Part shown: piece by piece, positions 47,901 through 57,278 of the stretch
Layout of the letters: each line of letters begins with the position of its first letter
How positions within the stretch are numbered: the first letter of the stretch is position 1
DNA from: Thraustochytrium sp. TN22
Taxonomy: Eukaryota; Sar; Bigyra; Thraustochytrida; Thraustochytriidae
Reading direction: 5' to 3'
Assembly: GCA_013306675.1 (NCBI GenBank)
Contig: JABLUY010000086.1
Coordinates: 62,001-126,000, forward strand
Length of the DNA: 64,000 nt
The notes under the pieces: generated by a model
What the model saw: only the letters and a program-made list of their open reading frames with translations
Told to the model about the DNA's origin: nothing
Databases searched by the model: none
Program-made: the position numbers and the translations under genes

Positions 47901-50900
47901 GCCCTGATTCGCCCCACACACGGTCGGATCCGGCAGCAGGGCGCGTGGGATGCCCAAAAGTGAGTCTGCCGAGCAGAGCCGGCCGCCGTGGTCTTCGAGG
48001 CACACTTGCCTGCTCGCATTGAAGCCGAGCTCCCCGTAACAAGCACCATCCTCGCCCACCACGTGCACGGACACTTGGGCCTTGGCCGTTGTGTGGGGCG
48101 TCACGGACCCGCGCGCCGCGAGCCCGGTCCGCTCGCGCTCGCTCTGCGCGCCAGCCGCGTCCAGCGGAAAGAGCTCCACCGTTTCGGCTGCGGAAGCAGA
48201 GCTGCTCTCCAGCGCCCTCCGGTCAAAGGTCGTCAGCGTGTCGCTCGTCGGCACCGGAGTCGGCGCCGGAGTCGGCGCTCGAGTCGGGGCCCTGCTCGGC
48301 GTCGGTGTCTGGGCCAGGTAGGTCTCCAACGATGTCCTCGAGAAGGCTTCCACGGAGCCGCCGCAGCGCGCCGCGGCCGAGGTTATCGTCTCCGGGCACG
48401 TCGTCATGCGTGCCGGCAGGTTGGTCGTGTAGAGCGCCGCGCTCGACACCACCACGGCGTCCTGGTTGGCGCCATCGAGGCAGGCGAAGCGTGCAAACTT
48501 GGATGCCTCACGGTACATGCCGCCGGTCCAGGCGCCGGGCCACGTCTGGTAGGCGTCATCGTCGGTGTAGGGGCCCAAGGAAAAGCTCGTGGACCGGTTG
48601 CTGGCAAAGCCGTAGCCATCAAGCGCAAGCTGTGCGCCCACGATTTCCGTGCCAACGTTTTCTTGCGCGTTCTCCGCCGCGAAGGTGTACACGACCTTAT
48701 ACACGGCCGAAATGAGGATGCCCTCGGCGCCACGCTCACCCGCGCCGCGTGATTGGCGGAGCTCGGCGTCTCCACAGCTCTGCCGCGCGCTGCTCACAAT
48801 GCACGTCTGGTTCGCGTCTGCGTCCACAGGAAACCGGAGGAGGATGTCCATGTCCGCCTTGTCTTCGGTCCACTGCAGGCAGGCTCGCACGGCGGTCTCG
48901 GCAATTGCTTCTCGCGTCCAGAACGTGAGCATGCTCGACGCGGCGCTGCTCTCTACGCACGCCTCGGCGTCGTCGGCGCACGAACAAACGCCATCCTCCG
49001 TGCAGTCGATGCGCACCGAGAGCGTCTCGATGGCCGATCCGCTCACGTTCACCACGAAGGACCCTGAGGGCGCGGGTAGCTCGCACGCAACGCCCAGCTC
49101 ACATCGCGACATCGCGTCCTCGCTCCCGCTCTCCACAACGACGACCTCAGTTTCCTCACTGCTGAGCGACGTTGAGCCGCTGTCGGTCACGCCGCCGCAA
49201 AAGCTGCTCTCCGCAAGCGCAATCAGCTTCGCACCGCGTTTCGTGGGTGTCGCCGTTGGCGTGTGCGTGGGCGAGTTGGACGGCGAACTGGAAGGCGCTT
49301 GCGTTGGTGTGGTGGACGGAGCTCTCGTCGGCGCATCTGTGGGCGTCCCGGTCGGCGCATCGGTCGGGGCGCGCGAAGGAGTCTCGCTCGGGCTTTTGGT
49401 GGGCGTTCTCGTTGGCATTATCGTGGGTTGCTGCGTTGGCGCTCGGGTAGGGGTTTTCGAAGGTGCTTGCGTCGACGGAGCACCGCTTGGGGCTGTCGTC
49501 GGCCGATCGCTTGGTGCGTTCGTTGGCGCCTCGCTTGGTGCGTTTGTTGGCGCCTCGCTTGGCGCGTTCGTTGGCGCTTCGCTTGGTGCCTCTGTCGGCG
49601 CCTTACTTGGCGCGTTCGTTGGCGCTTTGCTTGGTGCCTCTGTCGGCATGTCTGTTGGTGCCTTTGTCGGCGCCTCGCTCGGCGCTGTTGTCGGTGCTTC
49701 GCTTGGGGCTGTTGACAATTCTTCGCTCGGCGCAGTGGTTGGTGCCTCGGTCGGCGCCTCGGTCGGCGCCTCGGTCGGCGCTGTCGTTGGACCTTGCACA
49801 GAAGTCTCTACCAGGTAGAGGTCGCCCAGCTTGATGGTGGTGTTGGCCACATTATCGAGATACCTGACGATCTGCACGCCGTCCAATGGCTCGTAGCCTG
49901 GGAAACGGAGATGGAGGCTGGCTTGTGGCGCAAGAATTGCGGAGACCGGCGTGCGGAGGCGCAGTGAGCCGAACTGCACTGTCGTGTTCTGCACGGAGCT
50001 AGCCTCTGTGGCATCGCAGGCATCGAAGCAGTTGTTGCGGACCTCGAGCTGTGCGGTGATGTTGTGTGCCAGCGCCCACGAGGTGGTGGTCAGGCGCCTG
50101 CGCGCTGTTGCCGGTGCATCGGCGACGTGCACCGTACCGCTGATGGAGTACCGGTAGCTGGCGTCGTCGGCAGTGAAGAGGACGGTTGCCTTCGCTGGTG
50201 CGACGAGTCTGCATGGCGCCGCCACAGAGCGCAGCGCCAAGCGCACCTCATAGGAGGCGACGGCGGGCCTGCCCGGGCCGAGCGCGCAGACTTGCGCGGT
50301 GGCGAGAACCGTCCGCATGGTCTCAAGGGGGGCCTGGATGTTCACGACGCTCTCTCCACGCTCATCGTCCTGCACGACGGAGCTGAGCGCGCCGTCCGCG
50401 GACCAGGTCAGGTTGGTCCAGGATGGCAAGGTGGCCTCTAGCTGGAGCGCCGTGCATGTAGATGGCGCGGGGCACAGCGGGGAGCCACGCGAGGCCGCGC
50501 GAATGGCCGGGGCCACGGTGGCCAGAGCCGTGCACCGGCCCTGCACGACCATGGAGGATGCGCCCGTCTCTACGGAGACCGCGAGGCTTCCGACGCAGGT
50601 TTTGTCAAGTGTCTCGTCAAGGAGGTCCTCACACGCGCGGCTCGTGCAGAGGCCGTCCTCGCAGGTCACCGAAGACGGGAAGCCGCTGCAGTCAAGGTCG
50701 CTTGCGCAGGCCTGGCCCACAGCGCAGCGGCCGCACGTATCGCCGCCGCAGTCGATGCCAGTTTCGTCGCCGTCACGCACCCCGTTCTCGCAGCTCACAC
50801 AGATCCCATCAGAGCAGGCGCCGGAAACGCAATCGCGGTCGTGCGAGCAAGCCATGCCGTCGTCGCAGGACATGCCAAAGAAGGAGCATTCGCCGCCGCA

Positions 50901-53900
50901 GTCAATGTCGGACTCCCAGGCGTCCTGGACGCTGTTGGGGAAGAGGCACTGTACGAAGGCGCCCTGTGAGAGGCTAGCACAGACCCCGTCGCTTCCGCAG
51001 AGGTTTGTCTGGCAGTCGCTGTGGCGGTAGCAGGTCGCGTTCACTGGACACAGCCGTCGGCAGGTCGAGGAGCAGTCCACGTCAACCTCGAGAGGGCCGG
51101 CCTGGCCGTCAAAGCAGGCGTCAGAGGAAGAGCCCAGGAGGTCATCGCCATTTGCGTCGGACTCGTCGAAGGACTCACGCGTGACGCACGTACCACGTCG
51201 CTGCAGTCCGGACGCGCACGCATGAGCCCAGGCCTGGCCAACCTCGGCGCCGGCCTCGCACAGCAAGCCCCAAGCCGCGCAAGGACCGCCGCCGTCAACG
51301 CAGCGCTCACCATCGTCGAGCTCTCCATTGGCGCAGGACGCGGGCATGGCGCTCGTGCTGAGCTCGCAGGTTGCGCTGGCGCCACAGACGCCTGTGAGGC
51401 AGTCCACGTCGAATAGGCAGGTTGCGCCCTGGGCGCAGCGCGGAGCTGCCGAGCTGGGCCCGCCGCAGTCCACGTCAGTTTCCTCGCCATTGCGCACTCC
51501 GTCGTTTGGGCCCGCGCAAAGCTTGGAGTCCTGTGCGCAGGTCGCGGCGAAGCCAACTTGCGAGTCGCAGTCGGCCGCCGTGTCGCAGGCGGCGCCCGGA
51601 CCGCACAAGGCGCCAAGACCGGCGCAGTAGCGACCGCCACCGTCCACGCAGGTCTCGAGGCCGTTCCGCAGGTCGTCGGTGCAGGAGATGCAGACGCCGC
51701 CGTCGCAGTTCTCACTGGCGCAGTCTGAGTCAGCGTCGCAGGCAAGGCCAGTGTCGCAGGCAGCGCACTCCCCGCCGCCGCAGTCGACGTCGGTCTCAAG
51801 CCCATTACGCTCGCCGTCGCCGCATGAGACGCACTGACCTTCATAGCAGTAGTTGCTGTCGCAGTCGCGGTCCCAGGCGCAAGCGTCGCCGGAGGCGCAG
51901 AGCGGAAAGCCGAGCAAGCCGCAGTCCGCGCCGCAGGTTCTGTTGCACTCGTCTGAGTAGTACAGGTCTGCGTTCAGACTGTAGGGCTGGCATACGAGGA
52001 GGCCGGTAAGGTCGTCGGCGCCGCAGCTGCAAAAGCCCCAGTCGTCTGGGTTCTTGTCCGCGTCGTAGGCGTGGCTGGTGGCGCACCAGTATGTGCGCTG
52101 GCCAAGCTCGGCGTCGTAGGCCGTGCCGGCGGCAATGGCCGCGGCCTCCTCGGCAGCCGCCTCTTCCACGTAGAGGGACCAGTTTGCCGGTGTCGGCGCG
52201 TCTGCCTCGGCCTCGAGGCAGGACGAGTACGTCACATTCTGGTACTGGAAGGGAAAGGTACAGAGGGTCCCGCGCGCTGAGGGCGGTCCGGAGGCGTGCG
52301 TGGTTCGGCACTGCGGCTCGGCGCAGTTGAGCGTCGCGCACTGGCTGTTGGACGCGCAGGTCTCGCTGATGCCGCGCACGCGCTGCTGCGCGGCCTGCAG
52401 GCCGCTGAGCACGGCGGTGACGTTGGGCCCCGTGCTGCGCACGGAGAAGGAGCTGCTCAGGGCTGCGGAGGAGCACGTCCTTGCAGAGCTGCACGTGAGG
52501 CCCTCCTCACAGTCTGCATCGCGACGGCAGCCCTCGCCGACGCCGCATCGCGCGCCAATTACGACGCACTGCTCGTCCTCATACTGGCACTGTGTAGCGT
52601 CGCTGGCGATCTCCGACGTGGTGAGATCGCACTCGATGGCGACGCAACCATCGCCGCCGCCGTCTACGCAGGTCTCGTCGCCGTCCTGCTCGCCGTTGAA
52701 GCAGGTATCGGCAGGGACGGCGACGGTGTCGCAGATTTCGCAAACAGCCGCGTCGGTGTCACAGCACTCGGTGGCGCAGTCTGCATCCACCTGGCACGCG
52801 CGCCCGGACTCGCAGGGGATTCCACAGGCCGTGCCGCAGTCCACGTCGACCTCGGCGCCATCCTGGACACCGTTGATACAGCAGCCCTGCACCACGGAGG
52901 CGCAGACGCCAAGCGCCGGGCACGATTGCGCGGTGGCGGGGCACGTCTCGCCTGCAAGCATGGGGAGGTCCACGAAGGCGTCGTAGTCCGCGAGGACCTC
53001 GGAGATGCTCCCGTACGCCGTGAGCAGGACACCGACGAGGACGAGAAGGATGAGGAGGCCGAAGGCATAAGAGAGAAATGGCGTGTGCGAGTGTCCGAGC
53101 CTTGCCGGGCCAGCCCTGCGAGGCGGCACGGGGCCCGCGCGGGCGTCCGTGGCGCGAAGCGCGTTCATTCGCTCCTCGAAGAGCTCGTCCACGGCGATGT
53201 CGGAGTTTTCCACGGCGTGGTCCAACACGTAGGACAGCGCGCCAAAGAGCGCAAGGCCGATGACGAGGAGGGCGGCCGCCGCGAAGACCAGGAGCGTGTC
53301 GGTCTGTGCCAAAAAGTCGGCGAAGAGGTCGCAGCAGTCCAAGTTGAGGCAGCCATAATATTCGGTGTAGCCAGAGCCCGCAGTAGCGGGCACCGGGTTG
53401 CGCTCCCAGACGAAGGCGGCGCGGGACTTGTTGGCGGCGCCCGCGCCGCAATAGACGGTCTCGCCGGGCCCATCGACGATGTCAAAGTCCGCGATGCCGC
53501 GACTGATGCGGCCGCGGCCCCCGTACTTGACGCAGTTGAAAGTAGAGGCAAAGAAGGTCTCGGAAACCGCGTTCATGATGGTCTTGCAGTTGGCGCGCAC
53601 AATGGCCTCGAGGTCAAAGTGCAGCACGCCGACGACCTGGATCGCGCAGAGAGGGACGACCAGCATCGCGACGATGACGCGGGCGGCGCGCAGCATGCGC
53701 ACGGACTCGCGCCAGGCGGCGCGGAAGGCGAAGGCGCAGGCGGCGATGAGGCAGGCGTCGCCGGCGAAGACCGTGGCCGGGATGGACAGCGGCACGGTCT
53801 CCACGACCTTGGAGGTGTCGAGGACGCGGTTGATGAGCCAGACAGAGGCTACGGCCTGCAGGCCGGCCACGGCGGCGGCCAGAAGGGCCAGAACCTCGGC

Positions 53901-54998
53901 AAGGCTCTGCGCCATCTCGTAGACGCTGACGATGATGGTACTGGCCACAGCGCTGGCCAGCTCGAGGGGCAGGCAGCCGAGAGCCACGAGGCAGCTGTTG
54001 CGCAGGTAGGGCCTTGAGAGCGAGGCATCCACGGCTTCTGCGGGTGACAGCACGTAGCCCGCGAGCACGGCGATGCTGAGCGTGGCGAAGGCATTCATAT
54101 AGACGGCGACCTGGATAATGTGTTGCCCGGGCGTCTCCAGGCCGTCGGTCTCCTCAAAACGCGCGGCGACCACGGCGCGCGAGGGAGCCACGGCGCTCGT
54201 GCGCGCAACGCCGCGGCCCGCGCGTTTCTCGCGCAGAATATCGTCGTAGACGCGTTGAGCGCCATAGATGGCGACGGTGTTGGCAATCACGAGACAGGCA
54301 CCAACAAAGAGCGTGCCCAGCGCTTCGCGGGATTTGAGGTCCATGTAAGCAAGCATGCCGAGCGCCGTTACCGCAAGGCCGGCCGCGAGGAGCAACGTGC
54401 TAACAACCAGGAGCACCCTCTGCACACGGCGCGTGATGCCATGCACCTTGCGGCGCCGACGCAGCGCCTCGAGAGCTTTGAGCATGTCATCGGACGACGC
54501 GGCTGCCTGTCTCTGTTGCTGCTGATGCTGCGGCTTGTCCGCGCTGCCAGCGTCGTCGTGTGGCGACGCCGGCGCGTCGACGTGCGCGAAGGCCTCCCCC
54601 ACGGCGCGCACCAGGCGCGCCAACTCCGCCGGCAAGCCGAGTTCCTGCATCGCCTCCTCGCGCACAAACATGATCTGCCAGAGCGCCTGCACATTGTATT
54701 CTCTGAGCGCCTTCGCGTATCTCCTCACGGCCTGCTCCTCGTCTTCCTCGCGCTGTGCCGCGGCCTCCTCCGGCGCCACGGCCTTGGTCGCCGCGGTGCC
54801 GCGCCTTCGCGCCTCGCGCCGCCGCCGTTTGCGCGCCCCCAGCGCCAGCGCTGCGCGGACCACGTCCTCCACGCCGCTGTGCCTGTGCAGTGCCGCGCGC
54901 GTCATGCCGCCGCGCGCCAGCGCGCGCCCACGCGCGCGCGCCCGGCGCCCGCGCGCCGCTCCGAGTTCGCGCTCTGCCGTTTGAAATGGGACGCGCAT
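44913..54998 (-). CDS. Giant multi-pass membrane receptor/adhesin with kringle, FN2-like, WSC-like and Cys-rich repeats
   Basis: 3361 residues in one frame; ATG 54998 is used, a later ATG at 54905 is possible. Residues 1-180 are Arg/Ala/Glu/Gln-rich and cytosolic. Several membrane segments lie between about 190 and 665 (first VQRVLLVVSTLLLAAGLAVT; last SYAFGLLILLVLVGVLLTAY), with lumenal loops. Then come extracellular repeats: Cys-rich units such as DGVRNGEETDVDCGG (680-1500), an FN2-like unit (GTLCTFPFQYQNVTYSSC ... YWCATSHAY ... WGFCSC, 905-995), a Thr/Pro/Ala stalk (1730-1915), a kringle (TCQMWSEQVPHAHG ... RCRNPGG ... PWCFTTDPLVRWEYC, about 2798-2916) with an insertion, a WSC-like Cys unit (2980-3065) and a C-terminal beta-propeller-like region. 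This suggests carbohydrate or protein binding at the cell surface. Confidence 0.8.
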   Translation of the reverse strand: MRVPFQTAERELGAARGRRARARGRALARGGMTRAALHRHSGVEDVVRAALALGARKRRRREARRRGTAATKAVAPEEAAAQREEDEEQAVRRYAKALREYNVQALWQIMFVREEAMQELGLPAELARLVRAVGEAFAHVDAPASPHDDAGSADKPQHQQQQRQAAASSDDMLKALEALRRRRKVHGITRRVQRVLLVVSTLLLAAGLAVTALGMLAYMDLKSREALGTLFVGACLVIANTVAIYGAQRVYDDILREKRAGRGVARTSAVAPSRAVVAARFEETDGLETPGQHIIQVAVYMNAFATLSIAVLAGYVLSPAEAVDASLSRPYLRNSCLVALGCLPLELASAVASTIIVSVYEMAQSLAEVLALLAAAVAGLQAVASVWLINRVLDTSKVVETVPLSIPATVFAGDACLIAACAFAFRAAWRESVRMLRAARVIVAMLVVPLCAIQVVGVLHFDLEAIVRANCKTIMNAVSETFFASTFNCVKYGGRGRISRGIADFDIVDGPGETVYCGAGAANKSRAAFVWERNPVPATAGSGYTEYYGCLNLDCCDLFADFLAQTDTLLVFAAAALLVIGLALFGALSYVLDHAVENSDIAVDELFEERMNALRATDARAGPVPPRRAGPARLGHSHTPFLSYAFGLLILLVLVGVLLTAYGSISEVLADYDAFVDLPMLAGETCPATAQSCPALGVCASVVQGCCINGVQDGAEVDVDCGTACGIPCESGRACQVDADCATECCDTDAAVCEICDTVAVPADTCFNGEQDGDETCVDGGGDGCVAIECDLTTSEIASDATQCQYEDEQCVVIGARCGVGEGCRRDADCEEGLTCSSARTCSSAALSSSFSVRSTGPNVTAVLSGLQAAQQRVRGISETCASNSQCATLNCAEPQCRTTHASGPPSARGTLCTFPFQYQNVTYSSCLEAEADAPTPANWSLYVEEAAAEEAAAIAAGTAYDAELGQRTYWCATSHAYDADKNPDDWGFCSCGADDLTGLLVCQPYSLNADLYYSDECNRTCGADCGLLGFPLCASGDACAWDRDCDSNYCYEGQCVSCGDGERNGLETDVDCGGGECAACDTGLACDADSDCASENCDGGVCISCTDDLRNGLETCVDGGGRYCAGLGALCGPGAACDTAADCDSQVGFAATCAQDSKLCAGPNDGVRNGEETDVDCGGPSSAAPRCAQGATCLFDVDCLTGVCGASATCELSTSAMPASCANGELDDGERCVDGGGPCAAWGLLCEAGAEVGQAWAHACASGLQRRGTCVTRESFDESDANGDDLLGSSSDACFDGQAGPLEVDVDCSSTCRRLCPVNATCYRHSDCQTNLCGSDGVCASLSQGAFVQCLFPNSVQDAWESDIDCGGECSFFGMSCDDGMACSHDRDCVSGACSDGICVSCENGVRDGDETGIDCGGDTCGRCAVGQACASDLDCSGFPSSVTCEDGLCTSRACEDLLDETLDKTCVGSLAVSVETGASSMVVQGRCTALATVAPAIRAASRGSPLCPAPSTCTALQLEATLPSWTNLTWSADGALSSVVQDDERGESVVNIQAPLETMRTVLATAQVCALGPGRPAVASYEVRLALRSVAAPCRLVAPAKATVLFTADDASYRYSISGTVHVADAPATARRRLTTTSWALAHNITAQLEVRNNCFDACDATEASSVQNTTVQFGSLRLRTPVSAILAPQASLHLRFPGYEPLDGVQIVRYLDNVANTTIKLGDLYLVETSVQGPTTAPTEAPTEAPTEAPTTAPSEELSTAPSEAPTTAPSEAPTKAPTDMPTEAPSKAPTNAPSKAPTEAPSEAPTNAPSEAPTNAPSEAPTNAPSDRPTTAPSGAPSTQAPSKTPTRAPTQQPTIMPTRTPTKSPSETPSRAPTDAPTGTPTDAPTRAPSTTPTQAPSSSPSNSPTHTPTATPTKRGAKLIALAESSFCGGVTDSGSTSLSSEETEVVVVESGSEDAMSRCELGVACELPAPSGSFVVNVSGSAIETLSVRIDCTEDGVCSCADDAEACVESSAASSMLTFWTREAIAETAVRACLQWTEDKADMDILLRFPVDADANQTCIVSSARQSCGDAELRQSRGAGERGAEGILISAVYKVVYTFAAENAQENVGTEIVGAQLALDGYGFASNRSTSFSLGPYTDDDAYQTWPGAWTGGMYREASKFARFACLDGANQDAVVVSSAALYTTNLPARMTTCPETITSAAARCGGSVEAFSRTSLETYLAQTPTPSRAPTRAPTPAPTPVPTSDTLTTFDRRALESSSASAAETVELFPLDAAGAQSERERTGLAARGSVTPHTTAKAQVSVHVVGEDGACYGELGFNASRQVCLEDHGGRLCSADSLLGIPRALLPDPTVCGANQGVAWTPTPCVLSSENASLDGRPLLETAYSTTPPWPVCGAAACASQAYPGERCWHDGSKPRSCKHRWASYLADNSTFVNTLALCDLCDVDEDCRLYVFVGFPGVDEALYDFAVEGCEAGEDCEVPSTKTPGICLLDGGDCGVGTEKFTREDGYCLALDPPAGDRKNCACDEAYAIKSNTETCAAASDNARVLCCVDEAATSTSDDGPVDMEAQRPTATYELPASGTEGAAVARFQVYFDAGDAPLSAQLAILPASSSIVQVSLLHGDGVVDDSASCGADAEHGVVQLSLDEAMDEGYFPALASLPSDPGDYYACIFRPAATTENACSLEPACTMAGGSAIISSCLPLRVACPLGWKGRLCAACDATSDADTDGVPDCVDACPYDHTVQTEDQLDEEEACGDADRLAAASVGSRRRSLAASEAPSTLSNLSTTVSGRTCQMWSEQVPHAHGLGAAQTNQGWCDRDSGEPCGFPFEDDERGGAIARTSCVRDARYCAGMGLEALSEGKLLCGACNRTVKAMAHGLGRHNRCRNPGGGAEGPWCFTTDPLVRWEYCEAATVNSTQTDDELEEESSGILLGSWSSGVEVINSTGRTTVLAAGAWTPTSVVQAAGTGAAEPDFVHLGCARGGATVFDAVTTSVLLSEGTPAACAVYCGARNFLYFAMYDEGTVCECLPVAVEEDDFVHRYSDVSGASCVGSAGEACKFPATFLKVYEDGECFQLAGKLSCFLATGAVAQCECRCTQTCSDGAPCGGPAGGARSVYSLQAEDRSWPAAYMADAASSSIIALNSAWQSMDSVFLESSQLSRPGPLSFLPDGRLVVVDADSGAIVVFAKERFVERVLACPASGVSGEILLAADETVVNALYGYNELARCKLLDGSCTVTELLYPSLAEDDSSTSKARSLARPSAAAPSVLFIVDPAGGLYGLRESDDAFLEILANGTAVVGSGEDAARDEVLGVAVSADDEVYVRYVDRVSTLDGSYAWAVAADEQETVFAVWEA
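49255..49800 (-). repeat. APTxAPS/TPT stalk repeat of the giant receptor
   Basis: Roughly 180 codons of four-residue units such as APTE, APSE, APTN and APSK, visible at DNA level as GGCGC(T/C)T(C/T)GCT-like tandem units, which form a mucin-like O-glycosylated stalk. Confidence 0.85.
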
Positions 54999-56259
54999 CG
55001 CCCGCCTGTCCCATTTGCCCGCGTCCGCCGGAGCCCGGGTGTGCACGCTGGGTTTTTAATTACTAGCTGGCTAGCAGCCAGACTCCTACGACGCAAGCTA
55101 CGAGGCGTGGATCGGATGTGTGGCGCGACACACCGTGACATGACGTTCATACTTTGAGCTAACGTTACTTTGAGGTCTAGCAAACGTTCTCTGCGAGCTC
55201 GTGCAGGTTTGCCGATCGGCATAGGATTGGTCACCTGGGTCAAGTGCGCCAGCGCGGGGATCGGCCGGCGCGCTTAAGTGGGGAGCTTATGATGGGTAGC
55301 CAACAGTGAGTCCGCGCTCTGCGTGGCCGGATTGGCCAGCGTTGGCCACCTACTTGCATGCTTGCGCAGAGACCGCAGGAGCGAACGCTGCCCTTCGCTC
55401 AAGGCTCAGCGCGGCGCGTCCCGGCGGCGCGTAGGCAAGCCGTGTGTGCGGACGCGCACGCCGCGTTCACTGGTGCCTCAAGCGGGTCTCACGTGGCCTG
55501 CGTAGCTTACGGTTAGAACCTGCTCAAGTACGTGGTGCTTCATGTCACCGTGCACCAATCGCGCGCGTCTTTTTCCAATCCAGTCAGCGCAAGGTCTTGC
55601 CTACTTCTTCGCCAGCCGACTTGCTCACCAAGCCTTGCGTCACAAGATTCCTGGCTAATGTGATTCATGAGCCTCTGGAACAACAAGGTGTGTCAACGTG
55701 ACGCACTTGCTCCAATTGGACCCTTCGTCTCGGAAACTGCTCCTTTTCCAAATCCGACTTTACGTTTCATGAGATCATCTGCGCTAAGGCCTTGCAGATT
55801 ATCTGCGCAAAGCTCTTGAGGTTGTTTCTTTGGCATGGTACTATCGTGAGCAAGATCCTCTGCCCGTCCATCCTCACAGCAGCAAGCCCCCAAGGGCGCG
55901 CTCCACTGCGCCTGCGACGAACGAACCGAGGCGCGGCGCAGCGCGGCGGCGCGGAACGAGGATGTCAATGACACTGCGGCTGGAGAGGACGTGGAACCAA
56001 TGTTGGAGTCCAAGGAGAGCCTTGGAAGTGAAGTCCCACAGGCCCACGCGAGTGAACCCCCAAAGAGACGTCATGCGCGTCATGCGCTCATCGTCCTTGG
56101 CGCTCTTGCCGGCTTGTGCAATGAAAAACGACAAATGAAAGGCTCCTCCAGGACCCGGCCTTTTTCACCATCTAACGTTGACGTAGAATCGAATCGCGAC
56201 CAAAATAATAGCCGGCCTGGCCTGTGAAAAAGGTTATCAACCCGAAGGCTTCAAGGTAA
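54999..56259. other. Gene-poor region downstream and upstream of the giant gene
   Basis: No supported gene. Less GC-rich than the neighbours, with small open frames of fewer than 110 codons and no recognised domain. It carries the giant gene promoter at its left end. Confidence 0.5.
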
Positions 56260-56640
56260 GGGCCGGGAATCACAACACGAGAGTGAACACTCTTGCAACA
56301 GCGGTACGGAACAATGGTCGCTTTTGGGGGGGGTAGATTGCGTGCGGCTGTGGGGGACTTGAGTCATCTGTACTATGAGATACAATGACTGGACACGCGT
56401 GCATGGGGTCGACGCCGTGCGTCTCGATTGGACGCACGGCGCCCGCTCGATTCATGGATGGCGTTTGCCTAGTAACAGTATGTCATGAGTATGATCGGGA
56501 CACCTGGCGCCTGGCTCCGCACAGTCAAAAGTCTGGTCTGGGCGATATCCGCGCGGGGGGCAGCGCGCGACTCAGCCAGGCGCCATTGTTCCGTACCGCT
56601 GTTGCAAGAGTGTTCACTCTCGTGTTGTGATTCCCGGGCC
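56260..56640. mobile_element. MITE with long terminal inverted repeats, PIF/Harbinger-like, copy 2
   Basis: A 381-bp element like that at 11376-11756, with the same 58-base terminal inverted repeats and internal sequence; I saw no difference. The flanking 3-bp direct repeat is TAA (56257-56259 and 56641-56643), which fits the TWA target preference of PIF/Harbinger. No transposase is encoded. Confidence 0.9.
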
Positions 56641-56756
56641 TAAGCAACTTGAACTTCGTGACTCGGAAGACATGGGTCGATTGGGGGGTTATGTAACGGT
56701 CGTTACGCGTAACCAAGGAAAAAGGGTGACTTTTGGCGATCGTCCCCCCACCCGGC

Positions 56757-56912
56757 GGGGCTCGCCGGTCGGGGGTCACATCAGGGTGAATAAAAAAGAG
56801 CAAGCACGAGACGAAGTAATACACCACGTCTGAAGGGGCTCGCCGGTCGGGGGTCACATCAGGGTGAATAAAAATGAGCAAGCACGAGACGAAGTAATAC
56901 ACCACGTCTGAA
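56757..56912. repeat. 78-bp tandem direct repeat, two units
   Basis: Units 56757-56834 and 56835-56912 differ by one base in the A-rich part (TAAAAAAG against TAAAAATG). Each begins GGGGCTCGCCGGTCGGGGG and ends CACCACGTCTGAAG. Confidence 0.95.
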
Positions 56913-57146
56913 GGCTATCCGATCAATTTTTTCGTGCTCAGCGATTTTCGGTAACCAACCGCGATTGTACGTACTCTCTGATGGCATCTCATCGGGCATG
57001 TTGTGCTGAAGGATCGCCGGCGGAGCACCTGCTGCGCTCGCTACGCGCGCCACCGCGCGCCACCTCACCGCGCCACATTCCAAGGCTGCACCGCTCGGCA
57101 TGAGGCGTGGCGTTGTAGGCAAACTCGTGTCGCCGTGGCAGCCGCG

Positions 57147-57210
57147 CGGCGCGGCGCGGCGCGGGCGCGGCGCGGCGCGGCGCGCGGCGCGGCGCGGCGC
57201 GGCGCGGGAG
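57147..57210. repeat. CGCGG pentamer repeat
   Basis: About a dozen imperfect copies of GGCGC/CGCGG ending roughly 70 bp before the glycosyltransferase ATG. Confidence 0.85.
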
Positions 57211-57278
57211 CTTGCGCGGCGGCCGCGCTCGCGCAGGCGCCGGAGCCGAGGTCCGGCGCGCAGCGGCGGCAGGGCAGC

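Larger units (their letters stand above)
56641..57278. other. Intergenic region upstream of the glycosyltransferase gene
   Basis: No gene supported. It contains the palindrome GTTACGCGTAAC at 56702-56713, the 78-bp tandem repeat 56757-56912 and a CGCGG run at 57147-57210 close to the next start. Confidence 0.5.

Noticed and set aside
55440-55830. A short stretch near 55600-55700 reading PTSSPADLLTKP, resembling the end of a Copia-type polyprotein.
   Set aside because: Only about a dozen residues resemble the family, with no flanking RT, integrase or long terminal repeats seen. At best a small old fossil, so not annotated as an element.
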